From: Tubulanus polymorphus
Lineage: Eukaryota > Nemertea > Palaeonemertea > Tubulaniformes > Tubulanidae
Length of the DNA: 64,000 bases
Assembly: GCF_964204645.1 (NCBI RefSeq)
Contig: NW_027437459.1
Coordinates: 33,690-97,689, forward strand
Direction: 5' to 3'
Shown here one piece after another: positions 11,062-25,045 of this stretch; positions within the stretch are counted from its first letter, which is position 1; each line of letters opens with the position of its first letter. The notes beneath the pieces were generated by a model. It did not search any database. It had not been told where the DNA came from and saw nothing but the letters and a program-made list of their open reading frames with translations. Made by a program: the position numbers and the translations under genes.

Positions 11062-14000
11062 TTTTTTCTTGCAAAATAGGGTCCTAAAGATGATGAGTTC
11101 TATCTTAATTGATGGGTTAGGGTGTACTGAACTGATTTCAAATAGATAGGTTGAAAGATTAAGAATTTTCTGGCTATTTATGCTCCTGAAGATGATGGAC
11201 TCGATCTGAAATGATAGGTTAAGGTAAACTGAACTGATTTCGAGCAGATGGACTGAAAGATACAGATCTTTCTTGCAAAATAGGGTCCTAAAGATGATGA
11301 ATTCTATCTTAATTGATGGGTTAGGGTGAACTGAACTGATTTCAAATAGATAGGTGGAAAGAATCAGAATTTTCTGGCTGCCTTTGGTTCTGAAGATGAT
11401 GGACTCAATCTGAAAAGATGGGCTAAGGCGTATTGAACTGATTTCAAATAGATAGGTGGAAAGATTAAGAATTTTCTGGCTATTTATGCTCCTGAGGATG
11501 ATGCACTCGATCTGAAATGATAGGTTAAGGTAGACTGAACTGATTTCGAGTAGATGGACTGAAAGATACAGATTTTTCTTGCAAAATAGGGTCCTAAAGA
11601 TGATGAATTCTATCTTAATTGATGGGTAAGGGTGTACTGAACTGATTTCAAATAGATAGGTTGAAAGAATCGGAATTTTCTGGCTGCTTTTGGTTCTGAA
11701 GATGATGGATTCAATCTGAAAAGATGTGTTAAGGCGCATTGAACTGATTTCAAATAGATAGGTGGAAAGATTAAGAATTTTCTGGCTATTTATGCTCCTG
11801 AAGATGATGGACTCGATCTGAAATGATAGGTTAAGGTAAACTGAACTGATTTCGAGTAGATGGACTGAAAGATACAGATTTTTCTTGCAAAATAGGGTCC
11901 TAAGGATGATGAATTCTATCTTAATTGATGGGTTAGGGTGAACTGAACTGATTTCAAATAGATAGGTGGAAAGAATCAGAATTTTCTGGCTGCCTTTGGT
12001 TCTGAAGATGATGGACTCAATCTGAAAAGATGGGCTAAGGCGTATTGAACTGATTTCAAATAGATAGGTGGAAAGATTAAGAATTTTCTGGCTATTTATG
12101 CTCCTGAAGATGATGGACTCGATCTGAAATGATAGGTTAAGGTAAACTGAACTGATTTCGAGCAGATGGACTGAAAGATACAGATTTTTGTTGCAAAATA
12201 GGGTCCTAAAGATGATGAATTCTATCTTAATTGATGGGTTAGGGTGAACTGAACTGATTTCAAATAGATAGGTGGAAAGAATCAGAATTTTCTGGCTGCC
12301 TTTGGTTCTGAAGATGATGGACTCAATCTGAAAAGATGGGCTAAGGCGTATTGAACTGATTTCAAATAGATAGGTGTAAAGATTAAGAATTTTCTGGCTA
12401 TTTATGCTCCTGAAGATGATGGACTCGATCTGAAATGATAGGTTAAGGTAAACTGAACTGATTTCGAGTAGATGGACTGAAAGATACAGATTTTTCTTGC
12501 AAAATAGGGTCCTAAAGATGATGAATTCTATCTTAATTGATGGGTTAGGGTGTACTGAACTGATTTCAAATAGATAGGTTGAAAGAATCAGAATTTTCTG
12601 GCTGCTTTTGGTTCTGAAGATGATGGATTCAATCTGAAAAGATGTGTTAAGGCGTATTGAACTGATTTAAAATAGATAGGTGGAAAGATTAAGAATTTTC
12701 TGGCTATTTATGCTCCTGAAGATGATGGACTCGATCTGAAATGATAGGTTAAGGTAAACTGAACTGATTTCGAGCAGATGGACTGAAAGATACAGATTTT
12801 TCTTGCAAAATAGGGTCCTAAAGATGATGAATTCTATCTTAATTGATGGGTTAGGGTGAACTGAACTTATTTCAAATAGATAGGCGGAAAGAATCAGAAT
12901 TTTCTGGCTGCCTTTGGTTCTGAAGATGATGGACTCAATCTGAAAAGATGGGCTAAGGCGTATTGAACTTATTTCAAATAGATAGGTGTAAAGATTAAGA
13001 ATTTTCTGGCTATTTATGCTCCTGAAGATGATGGACTCGATCCGAAATGATAGGTTAAGGTAAACTGAACTGATTTCGAGTAGATGGACTGAAAGATACA
13101 GATTTTTTCTTGCAAAATAGGGTCCTAAAGATGATGAGTTCTATCTTAATTGATGGGTTAGGGTGTACTGAACGGATTTCAAATAGATAGGTTGAAAGAT
13201 TAAGAATTTTCTGGCTATTTATGCTCCTGAAGATGATGGACTCGATCTGAAATGATAGGTTAAGGTAAACTGAACTGATTTCGAGCAGATGGACTGAAAG
13301 ATACAGATTTTTCTTGCAAAATAGGGTCCTAAAGATGATGAATTCTATCTTAATTGATGGGTTAGGGTGAACTGAACTGATTTCAAATAGATAGGTGGAA
13401 AGATTAAGAATTTTCTGGTTATTTATGCTCCTGAAGATGATGGACTCGATCTGAAATGATAGGTTAAGGTAAACTGAACTGATTTCGAGTAGATGGACTG
13501 AAAGATACAGATTTTTCTTGCAAAACAGGGTCCTAAAGATGATGAATTCTATCTTAATTGATGGGTTAAGGCGTATTGAACTGATTTCAAATAGATAGGT
13601 GGAAAGAATCAGAATTTTCTGGCTGCCTTTGGTTCTGAAGATGATGGACTCAATCTGAAAAGATGGGCTAAGGCGTATTGAACTGATTTCAAATAGATAG
13701 GTGGAAAGATTAAGAATTTTCTGGCTATTTATGCTCCTGAAGATGATGGACTCGATCTGAAATGATAGGTTAAGGTAAACTGAACTGATTTCGAGTAGAT
13801 GGACTGAAAGATACAAATTTTTCTTGCAAAATAGGGTCCAAAAGATGATGAATTCTATCTTAATTGATGGGTTAGGGTGTACTGAACTGATTTCAAATAG
13901 ATAGGTTGAAAGAATCAGAATTTTCGGGCTGCTTTTGGTTCTGAAGATGATGGATTCAATCTGAAAAGATGTGTTAAGGCGTATTGAACTGATTTCAAAT

Positions 14001-14633
14001 AGATAGGTGGAAAGATTAAGAATTTTCTGGCTATTTATGCTCCTGAAGATGATGGACTCGATCTGAAATGATAGGTTAAGGTAGACTGAACTGATTCTGA
14101 ATAGATGGACTGAAAGATACAGATTTTTCTTGCAAAATAGGGTCCTAAAGATGATGAGTTCTATCTTAATTGATGGCTTAGGGTGTACTGAACTGATTTC
14201 AAATAGATAGGTGGAAAGATTAAGAATTTTCTGGCTATTTATGCTCCTGAAGATGATGGACTCGATCTGAAATGATAGGTTAAGGTAAACTGAACTGATT
14301 TCGAGTAGATGGACTGAAAGATACAGATTTTTCTTGCAAAATAGGGTCCTAAAGATGATGAATTCTATCTTAATTGATGGGTTAGGGTGTACTGAACTGA
14401 TTTCAAATAGATAGGTTGAAAGAATCAGAATTTTCTGGCTGCTTTTGGTTCTGAAGATGATGGATTCAATCTGAAAAGATGTGTTAAGGCGTATTGAACT
14501 GATTTAAAATAGATAGGTGGAAAGATTAAGAATTTTCTGGCTATTTATGCTCCTGAAGATGATGGACTCGATCTGAAATGATAGGTTAAGGTAAACTGAA
14601 CTGATTTCGAGTAGATGGACTGAAAGATACAGA
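11062..14633 (+). repeat. Higher-order unit U3, 35 monomers (3572 bp)
   Basis: The length is 35 x 102 + 2, from six-T markers at 11062 and 13103 and no compensating deletion. The closing segment 13103-14633 (1531 bp) has the same marker order as 9531-11061. The unit lacks the gattggttagg-bearing block seen in U2. It carries ctgaggatgatgcac, gcgcattg, tcctaaggatg and tttttgttgc in the same order as the other units. Confidence 0.87.
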
Positions 14634-17095
14634 TTTTTTCTTGCAAAATAGGGTCCTAAAGATGATGAGTTCTATCTTAATTGATGGGTTAGGGTGTACT
14701 GAACTGATTTCAAATAGATAGGTTGAAAGATTAAGAATTTTCTGGCTATTTATGCTCCTGAAGATGATGGACTCGATCTGAAATGATAGGTTAAGGTAAA
14801 CTGAACTGATTTCGAGCAGATGGACTGAAAGATACAGATCTTTCTTGCAAAATAGGGTCCTAAAGATGATGAATTCTATCTTAATTGATGGGTTAGGGTG
14901 AACTGAACTGATTTCAAATAGATAGGTGGAAAGAATCAGAATTTTCTGGCTGCCTTTGGTTCTGAAGATGATGGACTCAATCTGAAAAGATGGGCTAAGG
15001 CGTATTGAACTGATTTCAAATAGATAGGTGGAAAGATTAAGAATTTTCTGGCTATTTATGCTCCTGAGGATGATGCACTCGATCTGAAAGGATAGGTTAA
15101 GGTAGACTGAACTGATTTCGAGTAGATGGACTGAAAGATACAGATTTTTCTTGCAAAATAGGGTCCTAAAGATGATGAATTCTATCTTAATTGATGGGTA
15201 AGGGTGTACTGAACTGATTTCAAATAGATAGGTTGAAAGAATCAGAATTTTCTGGCTGCTTTTGGTTCTGAAGATGATGGATTCAATCTGAAAAGATGTG
15301 TTAAGGCGCATTGAACTGATTTCAAATAGATAGGTGGAAAGATTAAGAATTTTCTGGCTATTTATGCTCCTGAAGATGATGGACTCGATCTGAAATGATA
15401 GGTTAAGGTAAACTGAACTGATTTCGAGTAGATGGACTGAAAGATACAGATTTTTCTTGCAAAATAGGGTCCTAAAGATGATGAATTCTATCTTAATTGA
15501 TGGGTTAGGGTGTACTGAACTGATTTCAAATAGATAGGTGGAAAGATTAAGAATTTTCTGGCTATTTATGCTCCTGAAGATGATGAACTCGATCTGAAAT
15601 GATAGGTTAAGGTAAACTGAACTGATTTCGAGCAGATGGACTGAAAGATACAGATTTTTCTTGCAAAATAGGGTCCTAAGGATGATGAATTCTATCTTAA
15701 TTGATGGGTTAGGGTGAACTGAACTGATTTCAAATAGATAGGTGGAAAGAATCAGAATTTTCTGGCTGCCTTTGGTTCTGAAGATGATGGACTCAATCTG
15801 AAAAGATGGGCTAAGGCGTATTGAACTGATTTCAAATAGATAGGTGGAAAGATTAAGAATTTTCTGGCTATTTATGCTCCTGAAGATGATGGACTCGATC
15901 TGAAATGATAGGTTAAGGTAAACTGAACTGATTTCGAGCAGATGGACTGAAAGATACAGATTTTTGTTGCAAAATAGGGTCCTAAAGATGATGAATTCTA
16001 TCTTAATTGATGGGTTAGGGTGAACTGAACTGATTTCAAATAGATAGGTGGAAAGAATCAGAATTTTCTGGCTGCCTTTGGTTCTGAAGATGATGGACTC
16101 AATCTGAAAAGATGGGCTAAGGCGTATTGAACTGATTTCAAATAGATAGGTGTAAAGATTAAGAATTTTCTGGCTATTTATGCTCCTGAAGATGATGGAC
16201 TCGATCTGAAATGATAGGTTAAGGTAAACTGAACTGATTTCGAGTAGATGGACTGAAAGATACAGATTTTTCTTGCAAAATAGGGTCCTAAAGATGATGA
16301 ATTCTATCTTAATTGATGGGTTAGGGTGTACTGAACTGATTTCAAATAGATAGGTGGAAAGATTAAGAATTTTCTGGCTATTTATGCTCCTGAAGATGAT
16401 GGACTCGATCTGAAATGATAGGTTAAGGTTGACTGAACTGATTCTGAATAGATGGACTGAAAGATACAGATTTTTCTTGCAAAATAGGGTCCTAAAGATG
16501 ATGAGTTCTATCTTAATTGATTGGTTAGGGTGTACTGAACTGATTTCAAATAGATAGGTGGAAAGATTAAGAATTTTCTGTCTATTTATGCTCCTGAAGA
16601 TGATGGACTCGATCTGAAATGATAGGTTAAGGTAAACTGAACTGATTTCGAGTAGATGGACTGAAAGATACAGATTTTTCTTGCAAAATAGGGTCCTAAA
16701 GATGATGAATTCTATCTTAATTGATGGGTTAGGGTGTACTGAACTGATTTCAAATAGATAGGTGGAAAGATTAAGAATTTTCTGGCTATTTATGCTCCTG
16801 AAGATGATGGACTCGATCTGAAATGATAGGTTAAGGTAAACTGAACTTATTTCGAGTAGATGGACTGAAAGATACAGATTTTTCTTGCAAAATAGGGTCC
16901 TAAAGATGATGAATTCTATCTTAATTGATGGGTTAGGGTGTACTGAACTGATTTCAAATAGATAGGTTGAAAGAATCAGAATTTTCTGGCTGCTTTTGGT
17001 TCTGAAGATGATGGATTCAATCTGAAAAGATGTGTTATGGCGTATTGAACTGATTTCAAATAGATAGGTGGAAAGATTAAGAATTTTCTGGCTAT

Positions 17096-20000
17096 TTATG
17101 CTCCTGAAGATGATTGACTCGATCTGAAATGATAGGTTAGGTAGACTGAACTGATTTCGAGTAGATGGACTGAAAGATACAGATTTTTCTTGCAAAATAG
17201 GGTCCTAAAGATGATGAGTTCTATCTTAATTGATGGGTTAGGGTGTACTGAACTGATTTCAAATAGATAGGTGGAAAGATTAAGAATTTTCTGGTTATTT
17301 ATGCTCCTGAAGATGATGGACTCGATCTGAAATGATAGGTTAAGGTAAACTGAACTGATTTCGAGTAGATGGACTGAAAGATACAGATTTTTCTTGCAAA
17401 ACAGGGTCCTAAAGATGATGAATTCTATCTTGATTGATGGGTTAAGGCGTATTGAACTGATTTCAAATAGATAGGTGGAAAGAATCAGGATTTTCAGGCT
17501 GCCTTTGGTTCTGAAGATGATGGACTCAATCTGAAAAGATGGGCTAATGCGTATTGAACTGATTTCAAATAGATAGGTGGAAAGATTAAGAATTTTCTGG
17601 CTATTTATGCTCCTGAAGATGATGGACTCGATCTGAAATGATAGGTTAAGGTAAACTGAACTGATTTCGAGTAGATGGACTGAAAGATACAAATTTTTCT
17701 TGCAAAATAGGGTCCAAAAGATGATGAATTCTATCTTAATTGATGGGTTAGGGTGTACTGAACTGATTTCAAATAGATAGGTTGAAAGAATCAGAATTTT
17801 CGGGCTGCTTTTGGTTCTGAAGATGATGGATTCAATCTGAAAAGATGTGTTAAGGCGTATTGAACTGATTTCAAATAGATAGGTGGAAAGATTAAGAATT
17901 TTCTGGCTATTTATGCTCCTGAAGATGATGGACTCGATCTGAAATGATAGGTTAAGGTAGACTGAACTGATTCTGAATAGATGGACTGAAAGATACAGAT
18001 TTTTCTTGCAAAATAGGGTCCTAAAGATGATGAGTTCTATCTTAATTGATTGGTTAGGGTGTACTGAACTGATTTCAAATAGATAGGTGGAAAGATTAAG
18101 AATTTTCTGGCTATTTATGCTCCTGAAGATGATGGACTCGTTCTGAAATGATAGGTTAAGGTAAACTGAACTGATTTCGAGTAGATGGACTGAAAGATAC
18201 AGATTTTTCTTGCAAAATAGGGTCCTAAAGATGATGAATTCTATCTTAATTGATGGGTTAGGGTGTACTGAACTGATTTCAAATAGATAGGTTGAAAGAA
18301 TCAGAATTTTCTGGCTGCTTTTGGTTCTGAAGATGATGGATTCAATCTGAAAAGATGTGTTAAGGCGTATTGAACTGATTTAAAATAGATAGGTGGAAAG
18401 ATTAAGAATTTTCTGGCTATTTATGCTCCTGAAGATGATGGACTCGATCTGAAATGATAGGTTAAGGTAAACTGAACTGATTTCGAGTAGATGGACTTAA
18501 AGATACAGATTTTTCTTGCAAAATAGGGTCCTAAAGATGATGAGTTCTATCTTAATTGATGGGTTAGGGTGTACTGAACTGATTTCAAATAGATAGGTTG
18601 AAAGATTAAGAATTTTCTGGCTATTTATGCTCCTGAAGATGATGGACTCGATCTGAAATGATAGGTTAAGGTAAACTGAATTGATTTCGAGTAGATGGAC
18701 TGAAAGATACAGATTTTTCTTGCAAAATAGGGTCCTAAAGATGATGAATTCTATCTTAATTGATGGGTTAGGGTGTACTGAACTGATTTCAAATAGATAG
18801 GTTGAAAGAATCAGAATTTTCTGGCTGCTTTTGGTTCTGAAGATGATGGATTCAATCTGAAAAGATGTGTTATGGCGTATTGAACTGATTTCAAATAGAT
18901 AGGTGGAAAGATTAAGAATTTTCTGGCTATTTATGCTCCTGAAGATGATTGACTCGATCTGAAATGATAGGTTAGGTAGACTGAACTGATTTCGAGTAGA
19001 TGGACTGAAAGATACAGATTTTTCTTGCAAAATAGGGTCCTAAAGATGATGAGTTCTATCTTAATTGATGGGTTAGGGTGTACTGAACTGATTTCAAATA
19101 GATAGGTGGAAAGATTAAGAATTTTCTGGTTATTTATGCTCCTGAAGATGATGGACTCGATCTGAAATGATAGGTTAAGGTAAACTGAACTGATTTCGAG
19201 TAGATGGACTGAAAGATACAGATTTTTCTTGCAAAACAGGGTCCTAAAGATGATGAATTCTATCTTGATTGATGGGTTAAGGCGTATTGAACTGATTTCA
19301 AATAGATAGGTGGAAAGAATCAGGATTTTCAGGCTGCCTTTGGTTCTGAAGATGATGGACTCAATCTGAAAAGATGGGCTAATGCGTATTGAACTGATTT
19401 CAAATAGATAGGTGGAAAGATTAAGAATTTTCTGGCTATTTATGCTCCTGAAGATGATGGACTCGATCTGAAATGATAGGTTAAGGTAAACTGAACTGAT
19501 TTCGAGTAGATGGACTGAAAGATACAAATTTTTCTTGCAAAATAGGGTCCAAAAGATGATGAATTCTATCTTAATTGATGGGTTAGGGTGTACTGAACTG
19601 ATTTCAAATAGATAGGTTGAAAGAATCAGAATTTTCGGGCTGCTTTTGGTTCTGAAGATGATGGATTCAATCTGAAAAGATGTGTTAAGGCGTATTGAAC
19701 TGATTTCAAATAGATAGGTGGAAAGATTAAGAATTTTCTGGCTATTTATGCTCCTGAAGATGATGGACTCGATCTGAAATGATAGGTTAAGGTAGACTGA
19801 ACTGATTCTGAATAGATGGACTGAAAGATACAGATTTTTCTTGCAAAATAGGGTCCTAAAGATGATGAGTTCTATCTTAATTGATTGGTTAGGGTGTACT
19901 GAACTGATTTCAAATAGATAGGTGGAAAGATTAAGAATTTTCTGGCTATTTATGCTCCTGAAGATGATGGACTCGTTCTGAAATGATAGGTTAAGGTAAA

Positions 20001-20765
20001 CTGAACTGATTTCGTGTAGATGGACTGAAAGATACAGATTTTTCTTGCAAAATAGGGTCCTAAAGATGATGAATTCTATCTTAATTGATGGGTTAGGGTG
20101 TACTGAACTGATTTCAAATAGATAGGTTGAAAGAATCAGAATTTTCTGGCTGCTTTTGGTTCTGAAGATGATGGATTCAATCTGAAAAGATGTGTTAAGG
20201 CGTATTGAACTGATTTAAAATAGATAGGTGGAAAGATTAAGAATTTTCTGGCTATTTATGCTCCTGAAGATGATGGACTCGATCTGAAATGATAGGTTAA
20301 GGTAAACTGAACTGATTTCGAGTAGATGGACTTAAAGATACAGATTTTTCTTGCAAAATAGGGTCCTAAAGATGATGAGTTCTATCTTAATTGATGGGTT
20401 AGGGTGTACTGAACTGATTTCAAATAGATAGGTTGAAAGATTAAGAATTTTCTGGCTATTTATGCTCCTGAAGATGATGGACTCGATCTGAAATGATAGG
20501 TTAAGGTAAACTGAATTGATTTCGAGTAGATGGACTGAAAGATACAGATTTTTCTTGCAAAATAGGGTCCTAAAGATGATGAATTCTATCTTAATTGATG
20601 GGTTAGGGTGTACTGAACTGATTTCAAATAGATAGGTTGAAAGAATCAGAATTTTCTGGCTGCTTTTGGTTCTGAAGATGATGGATTCAATCTGAAAAGA
20701 TGTGTTAAGGCGTATTGAACTGATTTAAAATAGATAGGTGGAAAGATTAAGAATTTTCTGGCTAT
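17096..20765 (+). repeat. Tandem pair of 18-monomer repeats (1835 bp each)
   Basis: The pair is 17096-18930 and 18931-20765. Markers A3, tcaggattttcaggc, ggtccaaaag, ttttcgggctgc, gattggttagg, ctcgttctg, gacttaaag and gaattgatttc appear in each, 1835 bp apart (18 x 102 - 1). The copies separate near their ends: the first has tgttatggcg (near 18870), the second tgttaaggcg (near 20703). Equivalent pairs are at 25046-28715 and 37897-41566. Confidence 0.87.
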
Positions 20766-21670
20766 TTATGCTCCTGAAGATGATGGACTCGATCTGAAAT
20801 GATAGGTTAAGGTAAACTGAACGGATTTCGAGTAGATGGACTTAAAGATACAGATTTTTCTTGCAAAATAGTGTCCTAAAGATGATGAGTTCTATCTTAA
20901 TTGATGGGTTAGGGTGTACTGAACTGATTTCAAATAGATAGGTTGAAAGATTAAGAATTTTCTGGCTATTTATGCTCCTGAAGATGATGGACTCGATCTG
21001 AAATGATAGGTTAAGGTAAACTGAACTGATTTCGAGCAGATGGACTGAAAGATACAGATTTTTCTTGCAAAATAGGGTCCTAAAGATGATGAATTCTATC
21101 TTAATTTATGGGTTAGGGTGAACTGAACTGATTTCAAATAGATAGGTGGAAAGAATCAGAATTTTCTGGCTGCCTTTGGTTCTGAAGATGATGGACTCAA
21201 TCTGAAAAGATGGGCTAAGGCGTATTGAACTGATTTCAAATAGATAGGTGGAAAGATTAAGAATTGTCTGGCTATTTATGCTCCTGAAGATGATGGACTC
21301 GATCTGAAATGATAGGTTAAGGTAAACTGAACTGATTTCGAGTAGATGGACTGAAAGATACAAATTTTTCTTGCAAAATAGGGTCCTAAAGATGATGAAT
21401 TCTATCTTAATTGATGGGTTAGGGTGTACTGAACTGATTTCAAATAGATAGGTTGAAAGAATCAGAATTTTCTGGCTGCTTTTGGTTCTGAAGATGATGG
21501 ATTCAATCTGAAAAGATGTGTTAAGGCGTATTGAACTGATTTAAAATAGATAGGTGGAAAGATTAAGAATTTTCTGGCTATTTATGCTCCTGAAGATGAT
21601 GGACTCGATCTGAAATGATAGGTTAAGGTAAACTGAACTGATTTCGAGTAGATGGACTGAAAGATACAGA
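17096..21670 (+). repeat. Conserved 4575-bp block, copy 1
   Basis: The block begins at an A3 monomer and ends just before the next type-1 six-T. It contains two ggtccaaaag markers (17711 and 19546), gattggttagg, ctcgttctg, gaattgatttc and gaacggatttcgag in fixed order. Against copy 2 (offset 7950) I noticed only two base differences by eye, both private to this copy: t at 20015 (ttcgtgtag) and t at 20872 (agtgtcc). Confidence 0.88.
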
Positions 21671-21768
21671 TTTTTTCTTGCAAAATAGGGTCCTAAAGAT
21701 GATGAGTTCTATCTTAATTGATGGGTTAGGGTGTACTGAACTGATTTCAAATAGATAGGTTGAAAGAT

Positions 21769-21865
21769 TAAGAATTTTCTGGCTATTTATGCTCCTGAAG
21801 ATGATGGACTCGATCTGAAATGATAGGTTAAGGTAAACTGATTTCGAGCAGATGGACTGAAAGAT
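21769..21865 (+). repeat. 97-bp A monomer with 5-bp deletion
   Basis: The usual aaactgaactgatttc is reduced to aaactgatttc. The normal sequence contains the direct repeat aactgaactg, and one aactg copy is missing, as expected from replication slippage. It is the only such loss I saw in the window and accounts for the -5 term in the length of U5. Confidence 0.92.
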
Positions 21866-22338
21866 ACAGATCTTTCTTGCAAAATAGGGTCCTAAAGATG
21901 ATGAATTCTATCTTAATTGATGGGTTAGGGTGAACTGAACTGATTTCAAATAGATAGGTGGAAAGAATCAGAATTTTCTGGCTGCCTTTGGTTCTGAAGA
22001 TGATGGACTCAATCTGAAAAGATGGGCTAAGGCGTATTGAACTGATTTCAAATAGATAGGTGGAAAGATTAAGAATTTTCTGGCTATTTATGCTCCTGAG
22101 GATGATGCACTCGATCTGAAAGGATAGGTTAAGGTAGACTGAACTGATTTCGAGTAGATGGACTGAAAGATACAGATTTTTCTTGCAAAATAGGGTCCTA
22201 AAGATGATGAATTCTATCTTAATTGATGGGTAAGGGTGTACTGAACTGATTTCAAATAGATAGGTTGAAAGAATCAGAATTTTCTGGCTGCTTTTGGTTC
22301 TGAAGATGATGGATTCAATCTGAAAAGATGTGTTAAGG

Positions 22339-24582
22339 CGCATTGAACTGATTTCAAATAGATAGGTGGAAAGATTAAGAATTTTCTGGCTATTTATGCT
22401 CCTGAAGATGATGGACTCGATCTGAAATGATAGGTTAAGGTAAACTGAACTGATTTCGAGTAGATGGACTGAAAGATACAGATTTTTCTTGCAAAATAGG
22501 GTCCTAAAGATGATGAATTCTATCTTAATTGATGGGTTAGGGTGTACTGAACTGATTTCAAATAGATAGGTGGAAAGATTAAGAATTTTCTGGCTATTTA
22601 TGCTCCTGAAGATGATGGACTCGATCTGAAATGATAGGTTAAGGTAAACTGAACTGATTTCGAGCAGATGGACTGAAAGATACAGATTTTTCTTGCAAAA
22701 TAGGGTCCTAAGGATGATGAATTCTATCTTAATTGATGGGTTAGGGTGAACTGAACTGATTTCAAATAGATAGGTGGAAAGAATCAGAATTTTCTGGCTG
22801 CCTTTGGTTCTGAAGATGATGGACTCAATCTGAAAAGATGGGCTAAGGCGTATTGAACTGATTTCAAATAGATAGGTGGAAAGATTAAGAATTTTCTGGC
22901 TATTTATGCTCCTGAAGATGATGGACTCGATCTGAAATGATAGGTTAAGGTAAACTGAACTGATTTCGAGCAGATGGACTGAAAGATACAGATTTTTGTT
23001 GCAAAATAGGGTCCTAAAGATGATGAATTCTATCTTAATTGATGGGTTAGGGTGAACTGAACTGATTTCAAATAGATAGGTGGAAAGAATCAGAATTTTC
23101 TGGCTGCCTTTGGTTCTGAAGATGATGGACTCAATCTGAAAAGATGGGCTAAGGCGTATTGAACTGATTTCAAATAGATAGGTGTAAAGATTAAGAATTT
23201 TCTGGCTATTTATGCTCCTGAAGATGATGGACTCGATCTGAAATGATAGGTTAAGGTAAACTGAACTGATTTCGAGTAGATGGACTGAAAGATACAGATT
23301 TTTCTTGCAAAATAGGGTCCTAAAGATGATGAATTCTATCTTAATTGATGGGTAAGGGTGTACTGAACTGATTTCAAATAGATAGGTTGAAAGAATCAGA
23401 ATTTTCTGGCTGCTTTTGGTTCTGAAGATGATGGATTCAATCTGAAAAGATGTGTTAAGGCGCATTGAACTGATTTCAAATAGATAGGTGGAAAGATTAA
23501 GAATTTTCTGGCTATTTATGCTCCTGAAGATGATGGACTCGATCTGAAATGATAGGTTAAGGTAAACTGAACTGATTTCGAGTAGATGGACTGAAAGATA
23601 CAGATTTTTCTTGCAAAATAGGGTCCTAAAGATGATGAATTCTATCTTAATTGATGGGTTAGGGTGTACTGAACTGATTTCAAATAGATAGGTGGAAAGA
23701 TTAAGAATTTTCTGGCTATTTATGCTCCTGAAGATGATGGACTCGATCTGAAATGATAGGTTAAGGTAAACTGAACTGATTTCGAGCAGATGGACTGAAA
23801 GATACAGATTTTTCTTGCAAAATAGGGTCCTAAGGATGATGAATTCTATCTTAATTGATGGGTTAGGGTGAACTGAACTGATTTCAAATAGATAGGTGGA
23901 AAGAATCAGAATTTTCTGGCTGCCTTTGGTTCTGAAGATGATGGACTCAATCTGAAAAGATGGGCTAAGGCGTATTGAACTGATTTCAAATAGATAGGTG
24001 GAAAGATTAAGAATTTTCTGGCTATTTATGCTCCTGAAGATGATGGACTCGATCTGAAATGATAGGTTAAGGTAAACTGAACTGATTTCGAGCAGATGGA
24101 CTGAAAGATACAGATTTTTGTTGCAAAATAGGGTCCTAAAGATGATGAATTCTATCTTAATTGATGGGTTAGGGTGAACTGAACTGATTTCAAATAGATA
24201 GGTGGAAAGAATCAGAATTTTCTGGCTGCCTTTGGTTCTGAAGATGATGGACTCAATCTGAAAAGATGGGCTAAGGCGTATTGAACTGATTTCAAATAGA
24301 TAGGTGTAAAGATTAAGAATTTTCTGGCTATTTATGCTCCTGAAGATGATGGACTCGATCTGAAATGATAGGTTAAGGTAAACTGAACTGATTTCGAGTA
24401 GATGGACTGAAAGATACAGATTTTTCTTGCAAAATAGGGTCCTAAAGATGATGAATTCTATCTTAATTGATGGGTTAGGGTGTACTGAACTGATTTCAAA
24501 TAGATAGGTGGAAAGATTAAGAATTTTCTGGCTATTTATGCTCCTGAAGATGATGGACTCGATCTGAAATGATAGGTTAAGG
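22339..24582 (+). repeat. Tandem duplication of 11 monomers (2 x 1122 bp)
   Basis: The copies are 22339-23460 and 23461-24582. gcgcattg (22339/23461), tcctaaggatg (22711/23833) and tttttgttgc (22998/24120) are each repeated at exactly 1122 bp. U4 has only one copy of this segment. U8 has the same 1122-bp spacing (43145/44267). U6 and U7 have 816 bp (8 monomers). Confidence 0.88.
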
Positions 24583-25045
24583 TTGACTGAACTGATTCTG
24601 AATAGATGGACTGAAAGATACAGATTTTTCTTGCAAAATAGGGTCCTAAAGATGATGAGTTCTATCTTAATTGATTGGTTAGGGTGTACTGAACTGATTT
24701 CAAATAGATAGGTGGAAAGATTAAGAATTTTCTGTCTATTTATGCTCCTGAAGATGATGGACTCGATCTGAAATGATAGGTTAAGGTAAACTGAACTGAT
24801 TTCGAGTAGATGGACTGAAAGATACAGATTTTTCTTGCAAAATAGGGTCCTAAAGATGATGAATTCTATCTTAATTGATGGGTTAGGGTGTACTGAACTG
24901 ATTTCAAATAGATAGGTTGAAAGAATCAGAATTTTCTGGCTGCTTTTGGTTCTGAAGATGATGGATTCAATCTGAAAAGATGTGTTATGGCGTATTGAAC
25001 TGATTTCAAATAGATAGGTGGAAAGATTAAGAATTTTCTGGCTAT

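Larger units (their letters stand above)
14634..21670 (+). repeat. Higher-order unit U4, 69 monomers (7037 bp)
   Basis: The length is 69 x 102 - 1 (six-T +1, two A3 deletions). It has a single gcgcattg marker (15307), one tttttgttgc variant (15966), an A monomer with aggttgactg (16431), and then two tcaggattttcaggc markers 1835 bp apart (17484 and 19319). It is the first unit in which the 18-monomer period appears as a tandem pair. Confidence 0.88.

Noticed and set aside
14586-17195. 34-residue repeat protein of the TPR or TAL-effector type
   Set aside because: Only the repeat length matches. The translated repeat is rich in Ile, Ser, Phe and Leu with no conserved TPR positions and no resemblance to TAL-effector repeats; the length follows from 102 = 3 x 34.
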